Counted from the stretch's first letter, positions 9,345 to 17,959 are shown. The stretch is 64,000 bases of DNA from Pseudogulbenkiania subflava DSM 22618 (GCF_900177275.1 NZ_FXAG01000020.1:27670-91669); one strand, 5' to 3'. A program made the numbers and translations. Notes: generated by a model not told the origin, from the letters alone.

Positions 9345-9505
9345 TTGTACGAATAGAGAATGCCATCATTATCGCCTAGAGTGGGATTGCTGCAGGTCGT
9401 TTGCCCTAAACGATGGCAGCAGTAGCATCGGTGCCTCTCAGTTCCGGTTGTTACATTCCCCCCAAGCAAATTGATACGCCCTTCATGCGAAGGGCGTCTT
9501 CTTTT
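9345..9505 (+). ncRNA. Candidate small RNA between dusC and the LexA-like gene
   Basis: A promoter-like pair TTGTAC (9345-9350) and ATTATC (9368-9373) with 17-base spacing is followed by a hairpin at 9389-9420 (arms GCTGC/GCAGC and TCGTTT/AAACGA) and then by an intrinsic terminator at 9476-9501. The transcript would be about 120 bases with no open frame. This is an inference from structure only; the hairpin and terminator could equally be the 3' tail of dusC. Confidence 0.3.
9476..9501 (+). terminator. Rho-independent terminator
   Basis: Perfect 9-bp stem ACGCCCTTC/GAAGGGCGT with loop ATGC at 9476-9497, followed by CTTCTTTT. The U-rich side is on the plus strand, so it ends dusC or the candidate sRNA. 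Confidence 0.8.
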
Positions 9506-9614
9506 GGTGAGGTCGGTTCATCGCCGTTGCCGGCAGGGCGGCTGATCCTCGGTGTGGGCGTGGGTTTGGTATAAGGCCTGCGATTGCAATGTGTCGCCAG
9601 GTTCTGGGGTGGAC

Positions 9615-9758
9615 TCAGACGAACTCGACCGGCACGAAGTAGCTGCGACCGGTACGCGAGATCAGGACCTGCGGCTGCCCCTGTACGACCGAGCGGAAGG
9701 CGCGCGGCAGTCGGCGCCAGTCGAGGAACTTCATCTTGATTTGCTGGTTGTTGCTCAT
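9615..9758 (-). CDS. 47-residue protein downstream of the LexA-like gene
   Basis: Short frame beginning MSNNQQIKMKFLDWRRLPRA and ending RTGRSYFVPVEFV. A GAGGAG ribosome-binding site lies ten bases before the ATG and overlaps the stop region of the upstream LexA-like gene (gap 12 bases), so the pair is almost certainly co-translated. I do not recognise a family. The segment VVQGQPQVLISRTGRSYFVPV loosely resembles the second half of Phd/YefM antitoxins (a VVITRRGKP-like strand-turn-strand), which is only a hint. Confidence 0.7.
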   Translation of the reverse strand: MSNNQQIKMKFLDWRRLPRAFRSVVQGQPQVLISRTGRSYFVPVEFV

Positions 9759-9770
9759 GGTGCATTCTCC

Positions 9771-10349
9771 TCAATCGACCTTGTGAATCACGTTGGTGAC
9801 CACGCCCCAGATGAAGAACGAGGCCTCTTCCGGCACCTCTATCGGGGCAAAATCCGGATTTTCCGGCAGCAGGCGCAGGCCCGTCGCCGTTTTCTCCAGC
9901 CGTTTTACCGTCAGCTCGCCATTGATCACCGCTACCACCACTTTGCCGTGACGAGCTTCCAGCGATTTATCGACTACCAGCATGTCTCCGTCGTGGATGC
10001 CGGCATTGATCATCGAGTCGCCCTTGACCGTGACCAGGAAACTGGAGGCGGGGCGTCTGACCAGGTGGGTGTTCAGGTCGACATCGGCCTCTTTCAGGTC
10101 GTCGGCAGCGACGGGGGCGCCGGCAGGAACACGGCTGGCAAACAGGGGCAACGACACGTCGGACAACTCGCTGGTGAGCGAGCGGAATTCGTCCACGTGC
10201 AGTTCACGCACCGCCCGTATGGCGCGATACTCTTGCAGCCAGGCTTCCAGCACCGGCTTGAGCGGTTCCGGTACGCGCATGGCGACCGTCTTGTCCCCGC
10301 CAAAGGCGGACTTCCTGCCGGCGCCTTGGCGCTTGCCTCCCTGGGTCAT
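9771..10349 (-). CDS. LexA/UmuD-like S24 self-cleaving regulator
   Basis: 192-residue protein. The N-terminal part (GAGRKSAFGGDKTVAMRVPE, residues 9-28) looks like a small ribbon-helix-helix DNA-binding segment. The C-terminal half is an S24 peptidase: candidate Ala76-Gly77 cleavage bond in RVPAGAPV, catalytic Ser112 in VKGDSMI and Lys149 in GELTVKRL. It is longer than UmuD (about 140) and lacks the LexA winged helix. No umuC homologue follows; instead a 47-residue gene does. Start at 10349 is chosen because a 22-bp palindrome sits 28 bases upstream; longer upstream frames would run through it. Likely an SOS or stress responsive autoregulator (inference). Confidence 0.85.
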   Translation of the reverse strand: MTQGGKRQGAGRKSAFGGDKTVAMRVPEPLKPVLEAWLQEYRAIRAVRELHVDEFRSLTSELSDVSLPLFASRVPAGAPVAADDLKEADVDLNTHLVRRPASSFLVTVKGDSMINAGIHDGDMLVVDKSLEARHGKVVVAVINGELTVKRLEKTATGLRLLPENPDFAPIEVPEEASFFIWGVVTNVIHKVD

Positions 10350-10376
10350 GCTGCGTGCTCTGTGTCCTGACGATGA

Positions 10377-10398
10377 TTTGATTCTGTACAAAATCAAA
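10377..10398 (-). promoter_or_regulatory. 22-bp palindromic operator of the LexA-like gene
   Basis: Arms TTTGATT and AATCAAA flank a central TGTACA with one mismatch. On the minus strand it overlaps a promoter-like TTGCCA, 17 bases, CAGAAT. Bound protein would block transcription, so autorepression by the downstream S24 regulator is the simplest reading. Confidence 0.65.
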
Positions 10399-10527
10399 CG
10401 AACTGGCAACCTGAATTTGCCGTCGAGCATGGAAGCGATGGCGGCAATACAACAGGAGGGACGAGTCTGTACCCGGCTCAGGTGTTGGACGGAATGAGGG
10501 GCGGTGCCGGAAATGAATTTCTCGCCA

Positions 10528-10539
10528 AGGTTGGCCGAA
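10528..10539 (+). repeat. DUS-like word AGGTTGGCCGAA
   Basis: Exact copy (AAGGTTGGCCGAAG) in the leader of dbpA, intergenic. Confidence 0.7.
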
Positions 10540-10677
10540 GCGGTCGTTCCAGGTTTGTCAGTCTGTTGTGCCAGCGTTTGCCAGCGGCTTGCGCGCTGGC
10601 ATCGATGCTGCATGCCGCTGGTCGGCGACGGCGTAGCCTGATAGACTGTCCGCCTTTTGCTAACGCGCCAAGTCATT

Positions 10678-12060
10678 GTGAACAAAACGGATTTTTCCTC
10701 GCTTCCCCTGTCGCCCGCCCTGGTCGACAACCTGGCCAGCCTCGGCTACAGCCGCATGACCCCGATCCAGGCACAGAGCCTCCCTGTCATCCTCAACCGC
10801 CAGGACCTGATCGCCCAAGCCAAGACCGGTAGCGGCAAGACGGCGGCCTTCGGCTTGGGATTGCTCGACAAGATCAATCCGCGCTGGTTTGCCGTGCAGG
10901 CGCTGGTGTTGTGCCCGACGCGCGAGCTGGCCGATCAGGTGGCCAAGGAAATCCGCCGGCTGGCCCGTTGTATCGATAACATCAAGGTGGTGACGCTGTG
11001 CGGCGGCACGCCGATGGGGCCGCAGATCGGCTCGCTGGAGCACGGCGCGCACGTGGTGGTGGGGACGCCGGGCCGGCTGCATGATCACCTGAGCCGCAAC
11101 ACGCTGGATCTGTCCACCGTCGAAACCTTGGTGCTGGACGAGGCCGACCGCATGGTGGACATGGGCTTCTACGAGGAGATTGTCGGCATCGTCGCCGCTT
11201 GTCCGCGCAAGCGCCAGACGCTGCTGTTCTCCGCCACTTATCCGGACAATATTCGCAAGCAGAGCGCCCGTTTCCTGAAGAACCCGGTCGAGGTCAAGGT
11301 GGAGTCGCTGCACGATGCGGGCCACATCGAGCAGCACTTTTACAAGATTCAGCCGGAACGGCGCGTGGCGACGGTGGCGGCGTTGCTCGACCATTTCCGC
11401 CCGGTCTCGACCATCGCCTTCTGCAATACCAAGCAGCAGGTGCGTGAGTTGGCGAATGAGTTGCAGCAGCAGGGCTTCTCGGCGCTGGCGTTGTACGGCG
11501 AGCTGGAGCAGCGCGAGCGCGACGAAATCCTGGTGCAGTTTGCCAACCGCAGCTGTTCGGTGCTCGTAGCCACCGATGTGGCGGCGCGCGGCCTCGACAT
11601 CAGCACGTTGGAAGCAGTCATCAACGTCGACCTGTCGCACGATCCGGAAATCCACATTCACCGCATCGGCCGTACTGGGCGTGGTGGCGAGAAGGGGCTG
11701 GCGCTGAGTCTGGTCGGCCCGAACGACAGTAAGCGACTGGCGCTGATCGAGGACTACCAGCAGGCCAAGCCGAACTGGGCCGATCCGGCCGAGCTGACGA
11801 GCAGTGGTGGCCCGCTGGTACCGCCGATGGTGACGCTGTGCATTGCGGCTGGCCGCAAGGACAAGGTGCGCCCGGGCGACATCCTTGGTGCGCTCACCGG
11901 TGAGGCAGGCATTGCCGGTCAGCAGGTGGGCAAGATATCGGTGTTCGAATTTGCCAGCTACGTGGCGCTGGATCGCCATATCGCTCAGCAGGCCTTCAGC
12001 CGCCTGGCCGAGGGGCGGATCAAGGGGCGCAGCTTCAAGATGCGCTTCGTCGGTGCTTAA
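10678..12060 (+). CDS. dbpA: ATP-dependent RNA helicase DbpA
   Basis: DEAD-box helicase that acts on the peptidyl-transferase region of 23S rRNA during large-subunit assembly. 460 residues from the GTG at 10678 (MNKTDFSSLPLSPALVDNL), which matches E. coli DbpA better than the TTG seven codons earlier. Motifs: Q motif MTPIQAQ, AKTGSGKT (48-55), PTRELA, VGTPGR, DEAD, SAT, ATDVAARGLD and HRIGRTGR. The C-terminal domain from about residue 385 (VTLCIAAGRKDKVRPGDILG) is the DbpA RNA-binding domain that specifies the rRNA target. A DUS-like word lies in the leader at 10528. Confidence 0.95.
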   Translation: MNKTDFSSLPLSPALVDNLASLGYSRMTPIQAQSLPVILNRQDLIAQAKTGSGKTAAFGLGLLDKINPRWFAVQALVLCPTRELADQVAKEIRRLARCIDNIKVVTLCGGTPMGPQIGSLEHGAHVVVGTPGRLHDHLSRNTLDLSTVETLVLDEADRMVDMGFYEEIVGIVAACPRKRQTLLFSATYPDNIRKQSARFLKNPVEVKVESLHDAGHIEQHFYKIQPERRVATVAALLDHFRPVSTIAFCNTKQQVRELANELQQQGFSALALYGELEQRERDEILVQFANRSCSVLVATDVAARGLDISTLEAVINVDLSHDPEIHIHRIGRTGRGGEKGLALSLVGPNDSKRLALIEDYQQAKPNWADPAELTSSGGPLVPPMVTLCIAAGRKDKVRPGDILGALTGEAGIAGQQVGKISVFEFASYVALDRHIAQQAFSRLAEGRIKGRSFKMRFVGA

Positions 12061-12091
12061 GCTCGGACCAACCCTGGCGCATGAAAACCAA

Positions 12092-12275
12092 AGCGGCCCT
12101 CGACGGGCCGCTCAGGCTGCTGACAACGTGCCTTATTTAGATGCTGCCGGACCCGGCAAAGCCGGGCCGCTCCTGATAAGAGATTGAATCCGCAGCCTTC
12201 CTGTTTACACGACAAGCCCCTTCCGCTTCGCAAAAGGGGCTTGTCAATAATCCCAGCGGCCCTCGACGGGCCGCT
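12092..12275 (+). repeat. Terminator-flanked structured element, copy A
   Basis: A core of about 142 bases (12113-12254) lies between two identical 21-base terminator stems (arms AGCGGCCC/GGGCCGCT at 12092-12112 and 12255-12275). The core carries hairpins: CCCGGC/GCCGGG at about 12150-12167 and a 12-bp stem GACAAGCCCCTT/AAGGGGCTTGTC at 12211-12245. A near-identical core occurs in the opposite orientation at 17799-17938, flanked by a different duplicated terminator stem. No open frame is present. The element sits just after dbpA. Confidence 0.85.
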
Positions 12276-12280
12276 TTTTT
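12255..12280 (+). terminator. Rho-independent terminator downstream of dbpA
   Basis: Stem AGCGGCCC/GGGCCGCT followed by TTTTTT. The upstream duplicate at 12092-12112 has no T-run, so this distal copy is the functional one for dbpA. Confidence 0.85.
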
Positions 12281-12298
12281 GCGTCATCAGCGATGCCC

Positions 12299-12499
12299 TC
12301 AGTGGGCATGGGTATGATCGTGGCGGTGTTTCCAGTTGTCGAACAGCCAGGATATCCCCTGGATCACCCCGACCACGGCGAGCGCCGCCAAGAGGGCCAA
12401 TGGAATCCACGGTGCGGAAACGAACAGCACTACAGCCATAATGATGCTGATCATCATTAGGCCGGTGTACCAGCCGCCCTGTTTGCCTTGCGATTTCAT
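12299..12499 (-). CDS. Small His-tailed membrane protein
   Basis: 66 residues from the ATG at 12499, which has GGAG seven bases upstream; a longer frame lacks a site. The sequence MKSQGKQGGWYTGLMMISII leads into two hydrophobic helices (about residues 12-30 and 32-50), followed by a tail WKHRHDHTHAH. No family recognised. The His-rich tail might bind a metal. It is convergent with dbpA. Confidence 0.7.
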   Translation of the reverse strand: MKSQGKQGGWYTGLMMISIIMAVVLFVSAPWIPLALLAALAVVGVIQGISWLFDNWKHRHDHTHAH

Positions 12500-12611
12500 C
12501 TCGGTACTCCCCACCTCCAACCAGCACGTGCCTGTCACATTCAGTTTAGTTCATGGCGTCGGTGATGGCAGGGGAGGGTGGGTTGTCGAGGCGCGGCAGG
12601 GCTTGGTGGGG

Positions 12612-13406
12612 TCAGGGATCGGGCTGCCAGTTGGCGTAGCGTTGTTCGATCTTGGCGGTGGTGCCGTCGCTGATCATGCTGGCCAAGGCCTGGCGCAAGC
12701 TGGTGATGGTGGCGTCCGGTGTCGCCAGGCTGCAGGCCAGGCCGCCGGTAACGCGGAAGAAGGTGTGTACCGGCACCACTTGCTTGGTCAGGCCGGCCTT
12801 GCGCAGAAGATCCGCGGCGACCAGGCGGTTGGCGGCCCACAGGTCGATACGCTGGGCGACCAGCTTGCGCGGATTGGCGCTTTCCTCGATGGCGGTATCG
12901 ACGATAAAGCCGCGTTCTTTCAGATAGCTGTCACGGATGTCGCCGTTGTAGGTGCCGATGACGTAGCGTCGTGCGTCTTCGAGGTTGTCGATGTCGAATT
13001 TCCGGCTGGCCAGGCCAAATAGCGTCCAGTCGGCGTAGGTTGTCGGTTCGACCCACTTGAATAGCTTGTCGCGGTCCGGCGTGTGAGCCGTATTGAACAC
13101 GCAGTAATTGGCCTGGGTCTGCGCCAACGAGTAGGCCCGCAGCCAGGGAAGCACCACGATGCGATAGTCGATATGGGTGCGGGCCATCATTTCGCGCACC
13201 TTGTCGGTAACGACTCCGGCGAGCTGCCCGTTGACCATCATCTGATTTGGCGGATACGACTCGGTGGTCAGCGTCAGGGGCGGTAGCGCTTCAGCCCTCA
13301 GCATGGGCGATAAAAGAAGTGAGGCCGCCAGTGCGATGGCTGCTCCCCAGCGCCCGACATGGCCGGCAGGGCCAATCCATTTGCCTATTGTCAGCCGTTG
13401 AGTCAT
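12612..13406 (-). CDS. Periplasmic solute-binding protein, family 3-like
   Basis: 264 residues from the ATG at 13406. A basic start and hydrophobic segment (WGAAIALAASLLLSPMLRAEA) form a signal peptide with a likely cut after MLRAEA. The mature part begins PPLTLTTESYPPNQMMVNGQ and contains GVVTDKVREMMART, the bilobed amino-acid-binding (SBP_bac_3) pattern. No permease or ATPase gene is adjacent, so it may serve an orphan uptake or sensing role. Ligand unknown. A longer upstream frame is rejected because it would put the signal peptide in the middle of the protein. Confidence 0.85.
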   Translation of the reverse strand: MTQRLTIGKWIGPAGHVGRWGAAIALAASLLLSPMLRAEALPPLTLTTESYPPNQMMVNGQLAGVVTDKVREMMARTHIDYRIVVLPWLRAYSLAQTQANYCVFNTAHTPDRDKLFKWVEPTTYADWTLFGLASRKFDIDNLEDARRYVIGTYNGDIRDSYLKERGFIVDTAIEESANPRKLVAQRIDLWAANRLVAADLLRKAGLTKQVVPVHTFFRVTGGLACSLATPDATITSLRQALASMISDGTTAKIEQRYANWQPDP

Positions 13407-13792
13407 GTTTTCGTCATTGTGGTTGTGTGCTTCAGTCCGCAAAGGGTAAACAGGCTTGTCCCCGCACGCAACCCGATTCCTGCATTTCCATGCTAAGGAG
13501 AGGGGCTTTAGGGCGCGGCGCCTGCACGGCTTCGGTGCGGGTATCGATCTTCCTAGTGAGTGATGTTCCGTTTCGGGCATCGTTTCCTGGGCGTATTTGG
13601 GGCGGGCCTGGATGGTAGCCGTGCCGGGATGGCAGGCCGGCGGTGGCGGCGTTGAGGGCATCGCGTGCGCCGCCTTCGGGGGAGACTTTGCCCCTGTCAT
13701 TTTTTGATGGGGAAAACTATCATCAAATCAACATGATGCCGGGCGAACCAAGGGTGCCCTTTCTACAGAATTCGCCGCTTGGCAGAAAGCAT
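13407..13792. other. Intergenic region between divergent genes
   Basis: 386 bases with no convincing gene. The right third (13695-13740) is AT-rich (CATTTTTTGATGGGGAAAAC and CATCAAATCAACATG) and is the probable promoter region for the hypothetical gene at 13793. Confidence 0.5.
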
Positions 13793-14149
13793 ATGAACGC
13801 CATGAATAGCCGTCCTTTTGCCTTCGTGCGCACGCCGCTCCCTCCCGAGCAGCTCAAATTGCAGGTCGAGGCCATGCGCTGGCTGCTGGATTTGCCTGCC
13901 CCGGTACGCCCATTGAAGCTGTCGCGGCAGTATGCCCGTATCGTCAATCGACTAACCCAGCTGTGGCCCGAGGAGAGTTCATGCCGCCGCTATCTGGACA
14001 GCTTGATGCTGGATGAGCGTGGCGGACGACAGGGGTTTCCGCTGGAAATCGTCATGGAACTGGGCAACCTGCTCAATTATTACGATGAACTGCATCCGGT
14101 GAGGTCGGCTCCAGTTTGGGAGTGGGGCGGCAATACGCTCGGCTATTGA
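13793..14149 (+). CDS. Hypothetical protein, 118 residues
   Basis: Begins MNAMNSRPFAFVRTPLPPEQ and is predicted helical, with QLKLQVEAMRWLLDLPAPV and IVMELGNLLNYYDELHPV segments. An earlier in-frame start at 13643 is less likely because it would cover the AT-rich promoter-like stretch. No signal peptide or membrane segment. I do not recognise the family. It is convergent with phaC. Confidence 0.65.
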   Translation: MNAMNSRPFAFVRTPLPPEQLKLQVEAMRWLLDLPAPVRPLKLSRQYARIVNRLTQLWPEESSCRRYLDSLMLDERGGRQGFPLEIVMELGNLLNYYDELHPVRSAPVWEWGGNTLGY

Positions 14150-14206
14150 GGCCTTTGTCTTTGGCCGCATGTCATGATTCGTTGCCGGCGACTGGCAGGC
14201 AGCGGC

Positions 14207-16120
14207 TCAGCGTTGCAGTACGTAGCTGCCGGGGGCGTTGCCCAGTGGTGGGTAGCCTTGCTCGGCGGCGCCCATCGGGGGCGGCTCCCTGAGGCCGTCG
14301 GAGTGGCTTCGCAGCCACTCCGACCAGGCCGGCCACCATGAGCCTTCGTGAGGGGTGGTGGAGGCAAACCAGGTTTCCGGGTCGATGTAGGGGTGGTCGC
14401 TGGTGCGGTGAGAGAGCCGGTAATGCCTGCCGTCGTGGCCGGGTTCGCTGACAATGCCGGCGTTGTGGCCGCCGCTGGTGAGCAGGAAGCTGACTTCGGT
14501 ATCGGCGATGAGGTGAATTTTATATACCGACCGCCAGGGCGCGACGTGGTCGGTTTCCGTGGCCACGACGAACATCGGCACGCGGATGTCGCTCAGCACC
14601 ACGGGGTGGCCGCCGATGCGGTAGCGGCCTTCGGCCAGGTCGTTGTTGAGGAAGAAACGGCGCAGGTACTCGCTGTGCATGCGGTAGGGCATGCGCGTGG
14701 CGTCGGCATTCCAGGCCATCATGTCGTTCAACGGCTCGCGCCGTCCCATCAGATACTCATGCACCAGACGCGACCAGATCAGGTCGTTGGAACGCAATAG
14801 CTGAAAGGCGCCCGACATCTGCTTGGTGTCGAGGTAACCCTGGTCCCACATGATGTCTTCGAGGTAGCTCAACTGGCTGTGGTCGATGAACAGCATCAGT
14901 TCGCCGGCTTCGGTAAAGTCGGTCTGCGCCGCCAGCAGGGTGACCGAGGCCAGGATCGGATCGGCTTCGCGTGCCAGATAGGCCGCCGCGATCGACAGCA
15001 AGGTGCCGCCCAGGCAATAGCCGACGCTGTGGACCGGGGCGTTGGGGATGATGGCGCGGATGGCGTCGAGCGCATCCAGGACGCCCAGCCGCAGGTAGTC
15101 TTCCAGGCCGATGTCGCGGTCGTCGCTGTGCGGGTTGTGCCAGGAGATCATGAACACGGTGTGGCCCTGTCCGACCAGGTAGTTGACCAGCGAGTTACCG
15201 GGGGAGAGGTCGAGAATGTAGTACTTCATGATCCAGGCCGGCACGATCAGGACCGGCTCGGCATGGACCTGCCCGGTTTGCGGGGTGTACTGGATCAGTT
15301 CGATCAGCCGGTTTCGGTAGACCACCTGGCCGGGCGTGATGGCGACTTCATGCCCCGGGCGGTAGGCTTCGGCCCCCAGAGGGGGCTTGCCACCGATGGC
15401 GCGCTCCCAGTCGGCCTGGAAGTGGCGCAGGCCGCGTAGCAGGTTCTGTCCCTGTTCCTGCAGGGTGGATTGCAGTACCTCTGGGTTGGTGGCGACGAAA
15501 TTGATCGGCGACATCATGTCGAGCAACTGGCGTGCGGTGAAGGACACGACCTGCTCATGGTGACGCGAGACGCCGCTAATGCCGGTGGTGGCGTTGTGCC
15601 ACCATTGCTGGTTGAGCAGGAAGGCCTGAGAAATCAGGTTGAACGGCCAGTTGTGCCAGGCGGGGCTGCTGAAGCGGCGGTCCTGCGGCAGCGGTTGGAT
15701 GCAGGCCGGGCAGCCGGCATTGGCGTGCGCCCTGACGGCGTAATTGCCGAGCCGGATCGACTTGCGTACGCCCTTTTCCACGAGCTGCTGCCACTTGCCC
15801 GGCGAGACGGCAAGGTGCACCGCCCAGTCGAAATAAGCCAGGGCCAGGCTGGCCGGCGATATGCCGAGGGTGGCTCGGCCCAGGTTGGCGCGCAGCAGCC
15901 GGTCGAGGCTGGTGGGGCCGTCGTCGGCGTCACTGGAGCCGGGTTCGGATACGGACGGGGGTGTGGGCGGTTCGCCATCGAACAGGCCGGAGAGTCGAGC
16001 CCAGTGGCCGCTCCACTGGCGCAGTCCCTCGTACCAGCCGAGCACCGGCCAGGTGTTCAGCGGTGCGGTCGGGAAAGTGGGGGTAGTGGAGTGTGTCTGC
16101 GGGTCGGTTGCCTTGTTCAC
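14207..16120 (-). CDS. phaC: Poly(3-hydroxyalkanoate) synthase, class I
   Basis: Polymerises hydroxyacyl-CoA into PHA storage granules. 637 residues: an N-terminal PhaC domain (W-rich, about residues 110-290, with MSPINFVATNPEV) followed by an alpha/beta-hydrolase core. The lipase-like box GYCLGG near residue 370 carries the catalytic Cys; the later TETDHVAPWRSVY has the Asp and SGGHNAGIV the His. Length and PINF motif fit class I. No phaA/phaB/phasin genes are next to it, so granule genes must be elsewhere. C-terminal GSYVLQR is typical. Confidence 0.95.
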   Translation of the reverse strand: MNKATDPQTHSTTPTFPTAPLNTWPVLGWYEGLRQWSGHWARLSGLFDGEPPTPPSVSEPGSSDADDGPTSLDRLLRANLGRATLGISPASLALAYFDWAVHLAVSPGKWQQLVEKGVRKSIRLGNYAVRAHANAGCPACIQPLPQDRRFSSPAWHNWPFNLISQAFLLNQQWWHNATTGISGVSRHHEQVVSFTARQLLDMMSPINFVATNPEVLQSTLQEQGQNLLRGLRHFQADWERAIGGKPPLGAEAYRPGHEVAITPGQVVYRNRLIELIQYTPQTGQVHAEPVLIVPAWIMKYYILDLSPGNSLVNYLVGQGHTVFMISWHNPHSDDRDIGLEDYLRLGVLDALDAIRAIIPNAPVHSVGYCLGGTLLSIAAAYLAREADPILASVTLLAAQTDFTEAGELMLFIDHSQLSYLEDIMWDQGYLDTKQMSGAFQLLRSNDLIWSRLVHEYLMGRREPLNDMMAWNADATRMPYRMHSEYLRRFFLNNDLAEGRYRIGGHPVVLSDIRVPMFVVATETDHVAPWRSVYKIHLIADTEVSFLLTSGGHNAGIVSEPGHDGRHYRLSHRTSDHPYIDPETWFASTTPHEGSWWPAWSEWLRSHSDGLREPPPMGAAEQGYPPLGNAPGSYVLQR

Positions 16121-16361
16121 TGTCGATCACCTTTGCCGTTTCTTGTCATGATAACGGTTTGTGCCCGGCGCAGCAGGGAAGACGAAACGGCTATCCCTGG
16201 CGGTATGGGGTTCACTGTGCCATGCGGGGCGACCCCAGACCTTGATGAAGGTTAAATCCGGATGTGTGGCGTGGTCTTTCCCCGGCGGCGTGCGAACGGG
16301 GCGGTCATTGTGCAAATCGCCGCGATGCCCTAGTCTCGCTGCCATTTGGGAGAAACGGCTT

Positions 16362-16616
16362 ATGTTGATGCTGCTGGCGGCGAGAATCGACCGCAACAAT
16401 CAGATTCTGATCAATGCCCGGCTGGATGGTTACCCGGCGCATTTTCACGTGGAGCCGGAGGCTGTCGACGCCTGGCTCCAGCTGCCGCCATTGGGGGTGG
16501 AGAATTCGTTGACTCTGCTGCAGGGCAACTGGAGCCGCTTTGCGGTGCCGCTGGAAAGGCTGGTGCGGCGCCACGGTAACGATTTTGTGGTGACGGCAGA
16601 GATGCTCAAGCCGTGA
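16362..16616 (+). CDS. Hypothetical protein, 84 residues
   Basis: Starts MLMLLAARIDRNNQILINAR after a GGGAGA site; earlier in-frame starts lack one. Contains a compact alpha/beta pattern, AHFHVEPEAVDAWLQLPPLG, then ENSLTLLQGNWSRFAVPLE. Soluble, no family recognised. It lies between phaC (divergent) and the DUF1003 gene (convergent). Confidence 0.6.
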   Translation: MLMLLAARIDRNNQILINARLDGYPAHFHVEPEAVDAWLQLPPLGVENSLTLLQGNWSRFAVPLERLVRRHGNDFVVTAEMLKP

Positions 16617-16628
16617 GCGAGGGCTGAA

Positions 16629-17216
16629 TTACACCGTCCCGTCCGGGTTTTTTCGGGTCTCCGGCGGCGGGGTGTCGTCCGGGTGGGACGGGAGGGTCCG
16701 TTGTTGGCGCTTGAGCTGGTCGAGGTCCGACAGGATCTGCCAGGTCAGATGGTCGATGCGCTTGTGCAGGCCGTCGATCGATGCTTCGGACTTGAGGTTG
16801 ACCTCGAAGTCGCGAATCATCGTCATGCGGTCGCGTGCGGCCTGACGGTTCTGCGACATCATGATGATTGGCGCCTGGATTGCGGCCAACATCGACAGGA
16901 TCAGGTTGAGAAACACGTAGGGGTAGGGGTCGAAGGCCCGGGTGCCCAGAATGTCGGTGTTAAGGACGGTCCAGCCGACGAGCACGGCGGTGAAAATGCC
17001 GATGAAAGTCCAGGAACCGCCGAATTCGGCGACACGGTCTGCCAGCCGCTCGCCGAGTGTGACGCCGTCGTCAGGCAGGCTGGTGTCGGTACGCGTGGCC
17101 TGCAGCCGTTTGGAAATGCGCATCAGGGCGTGGCGCTCGCGTTCGCCGAGGCCGCCTACGCCGGTGTGCAGCAAGTGTTCTGCCAGGTAGCGGATGTCGC
17201 GGTTGTCCTGTTGCAT
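16629..17216 (-). CDS. DUF1003 family membrane protein
   Basis: 195 residues from the ATG at 17216, which has GGGGGA eight bases upstream. An N-terminal cytosolic part (RYLAEHLLHTG, GERERHALMRISKR) is followed by FGGSWTFIGIFTAVLVGWTVLN and DPYPYVFLNLILSMLAAIQAPIIMMSQNRQ, the two membrane segments and diagnostic signature of DUF1003, then a charged C-terminal helix. Function of the family is unknown. Confidence 0.9.
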   Translation of the reverse strand: MQQDNRDIRYLAEHLLHTGVGGLGERERHALMRISKRLQATRTDTSLPDDGVTLGERLADRVAEFGGSWTFIGIFTAVLVGWTVLNTDILGTRAFDPYPYVFLNLILSMLAAIQAPIIMMSQNRQAARDRMTMIRDFEVNLKSEASIDGLHKRIDHLTWQILSDLDQLKRQQRTLPSHPDDTPPPETRKNPDGTV

Positions 17217-17338
17217 GATGGAGTCCCCCGAGTTGATGGTGGGTGGGTTGGGACCGAGTGTGGTCGCACCCCTTTTATTGTGACGGCGCGATTGTGCCAC
17301 AAGGTGACGGTGGAGCGTGTAAGCATTCGTAATAGGGC

Positions 17339-17350
17339 TTCGGCCAACCT
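17339..17350 (-). repeat. DUS-like word AGGTTGGCCGAA
   Basis: Exact copy (AAAGGTTGGCCGAAGC on the minus strand), intergenic upstream of ppnP. Confidence 0.7.
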
Positions 17351-17439
17351 TTGAGAACGGCCGCCCTGCGGGGGAGTGTTCTCCTGTGACCGTGCGGGTT
17401 ACACTTTTGCCCTTTCACCAGAACAAATAAGGACAGAGC

Positions 17440-17751
17440 ATGGAACAGTTCGATAACGTCAGCGTGGTCAAGAAGGCCAATGTTTACTTCGACGGTAAAT
17501 GCGTCAGCCACAACATCGTCCTGGCCGATGGCACCAAGAAATCGGTGGGCGTCATTCTGCCGGCCAAGCTGACGTTCAACACGGGCGCACCGGAAATCAT
17601 GGAAGTGCTGGCCGGCGAGTGCCGCGTCACCCTGAGTGGCGAGACCGAGTCGCGGACCTACAAGGGGGGCGAGTCGTTCAAGGTGCCCGGCAACAGCGCT
17701 TTCGATATCGAAGTGGTCGATACCCTGCACTACGTTTGCCATTTCGGCTAA
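17440..17751 (+). CDS. ppnP: Pyrimidine/purine nucleoside phosphorylase PpnP
   Basis: 103-residue cupin-fold enzyme (DUF1255) that phosphorolyses several nucleosides. [20 protein letters not shown] opens the protein; the cupin strands [20 protein letters not shown] and [17 protein letters not shown] match PpnP closely. It is monocistronic: a DUS-like word and an AT-rich leader lie upstream, and a duplicated terminator follows. Confidence 0.95.
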   Translation: MEQFDNVSVVKKANVYFDGKCVSHNIVLADGTKKSVGVILPAKLTFNTGAPEIMEVLAGECRVTLSGETESRTYKGGESFKVPGNSAFDIEVVDTLHYVCHFG

Positions 17752-17772
17752 TTTCGATAGCGGTACCCCAGC

Positions 17773-17959
17773 AAAAGGCGACTTCGGTCGCCTTTTGCGA
17801 TTATTGACAAGCCCCTTTTGCGCAGCGGAAGGGGCTTGTCGTGTAAACAGGAAGGCTGCGGATTCAATAACGGATCAGGAGAGGCCCGGCTTTGCCGGGT
17901 CCGGTAGGGTCTGAACAAGGCACTTTGTCAGCAGCCTGGAAGGCGACTTCGGTCGCCTT
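17773..17959 (-). repeat. Terminator-flanked structured element, copy B
   Basis: The core (17799-17938, about 140 bases) is the reverse complement of the copy A core, with long identical stretches. It lies between two copies of another terminator stem (arms AAGGCGAC/GTCGCCTT, loop TTCG) at 17773-17796 and 17940-17959. The stem sequence differs from that at copy A, so the duplication is of the local target, not of the element. It lies just after ppnP. Confidence 0.85.

Noticed and set aside
9451..9774. 107-codon minus-strand frame near the LexA-like gene
   Set aside because: The 47-codon frame in the same place has the ribosome site and plausible protein sequence; this one does not.
10660..11979. 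439-codon minus-strand frame opposite dbpA
   Set aside because: Antisense to a helicase with every DEAD-box motif intact.
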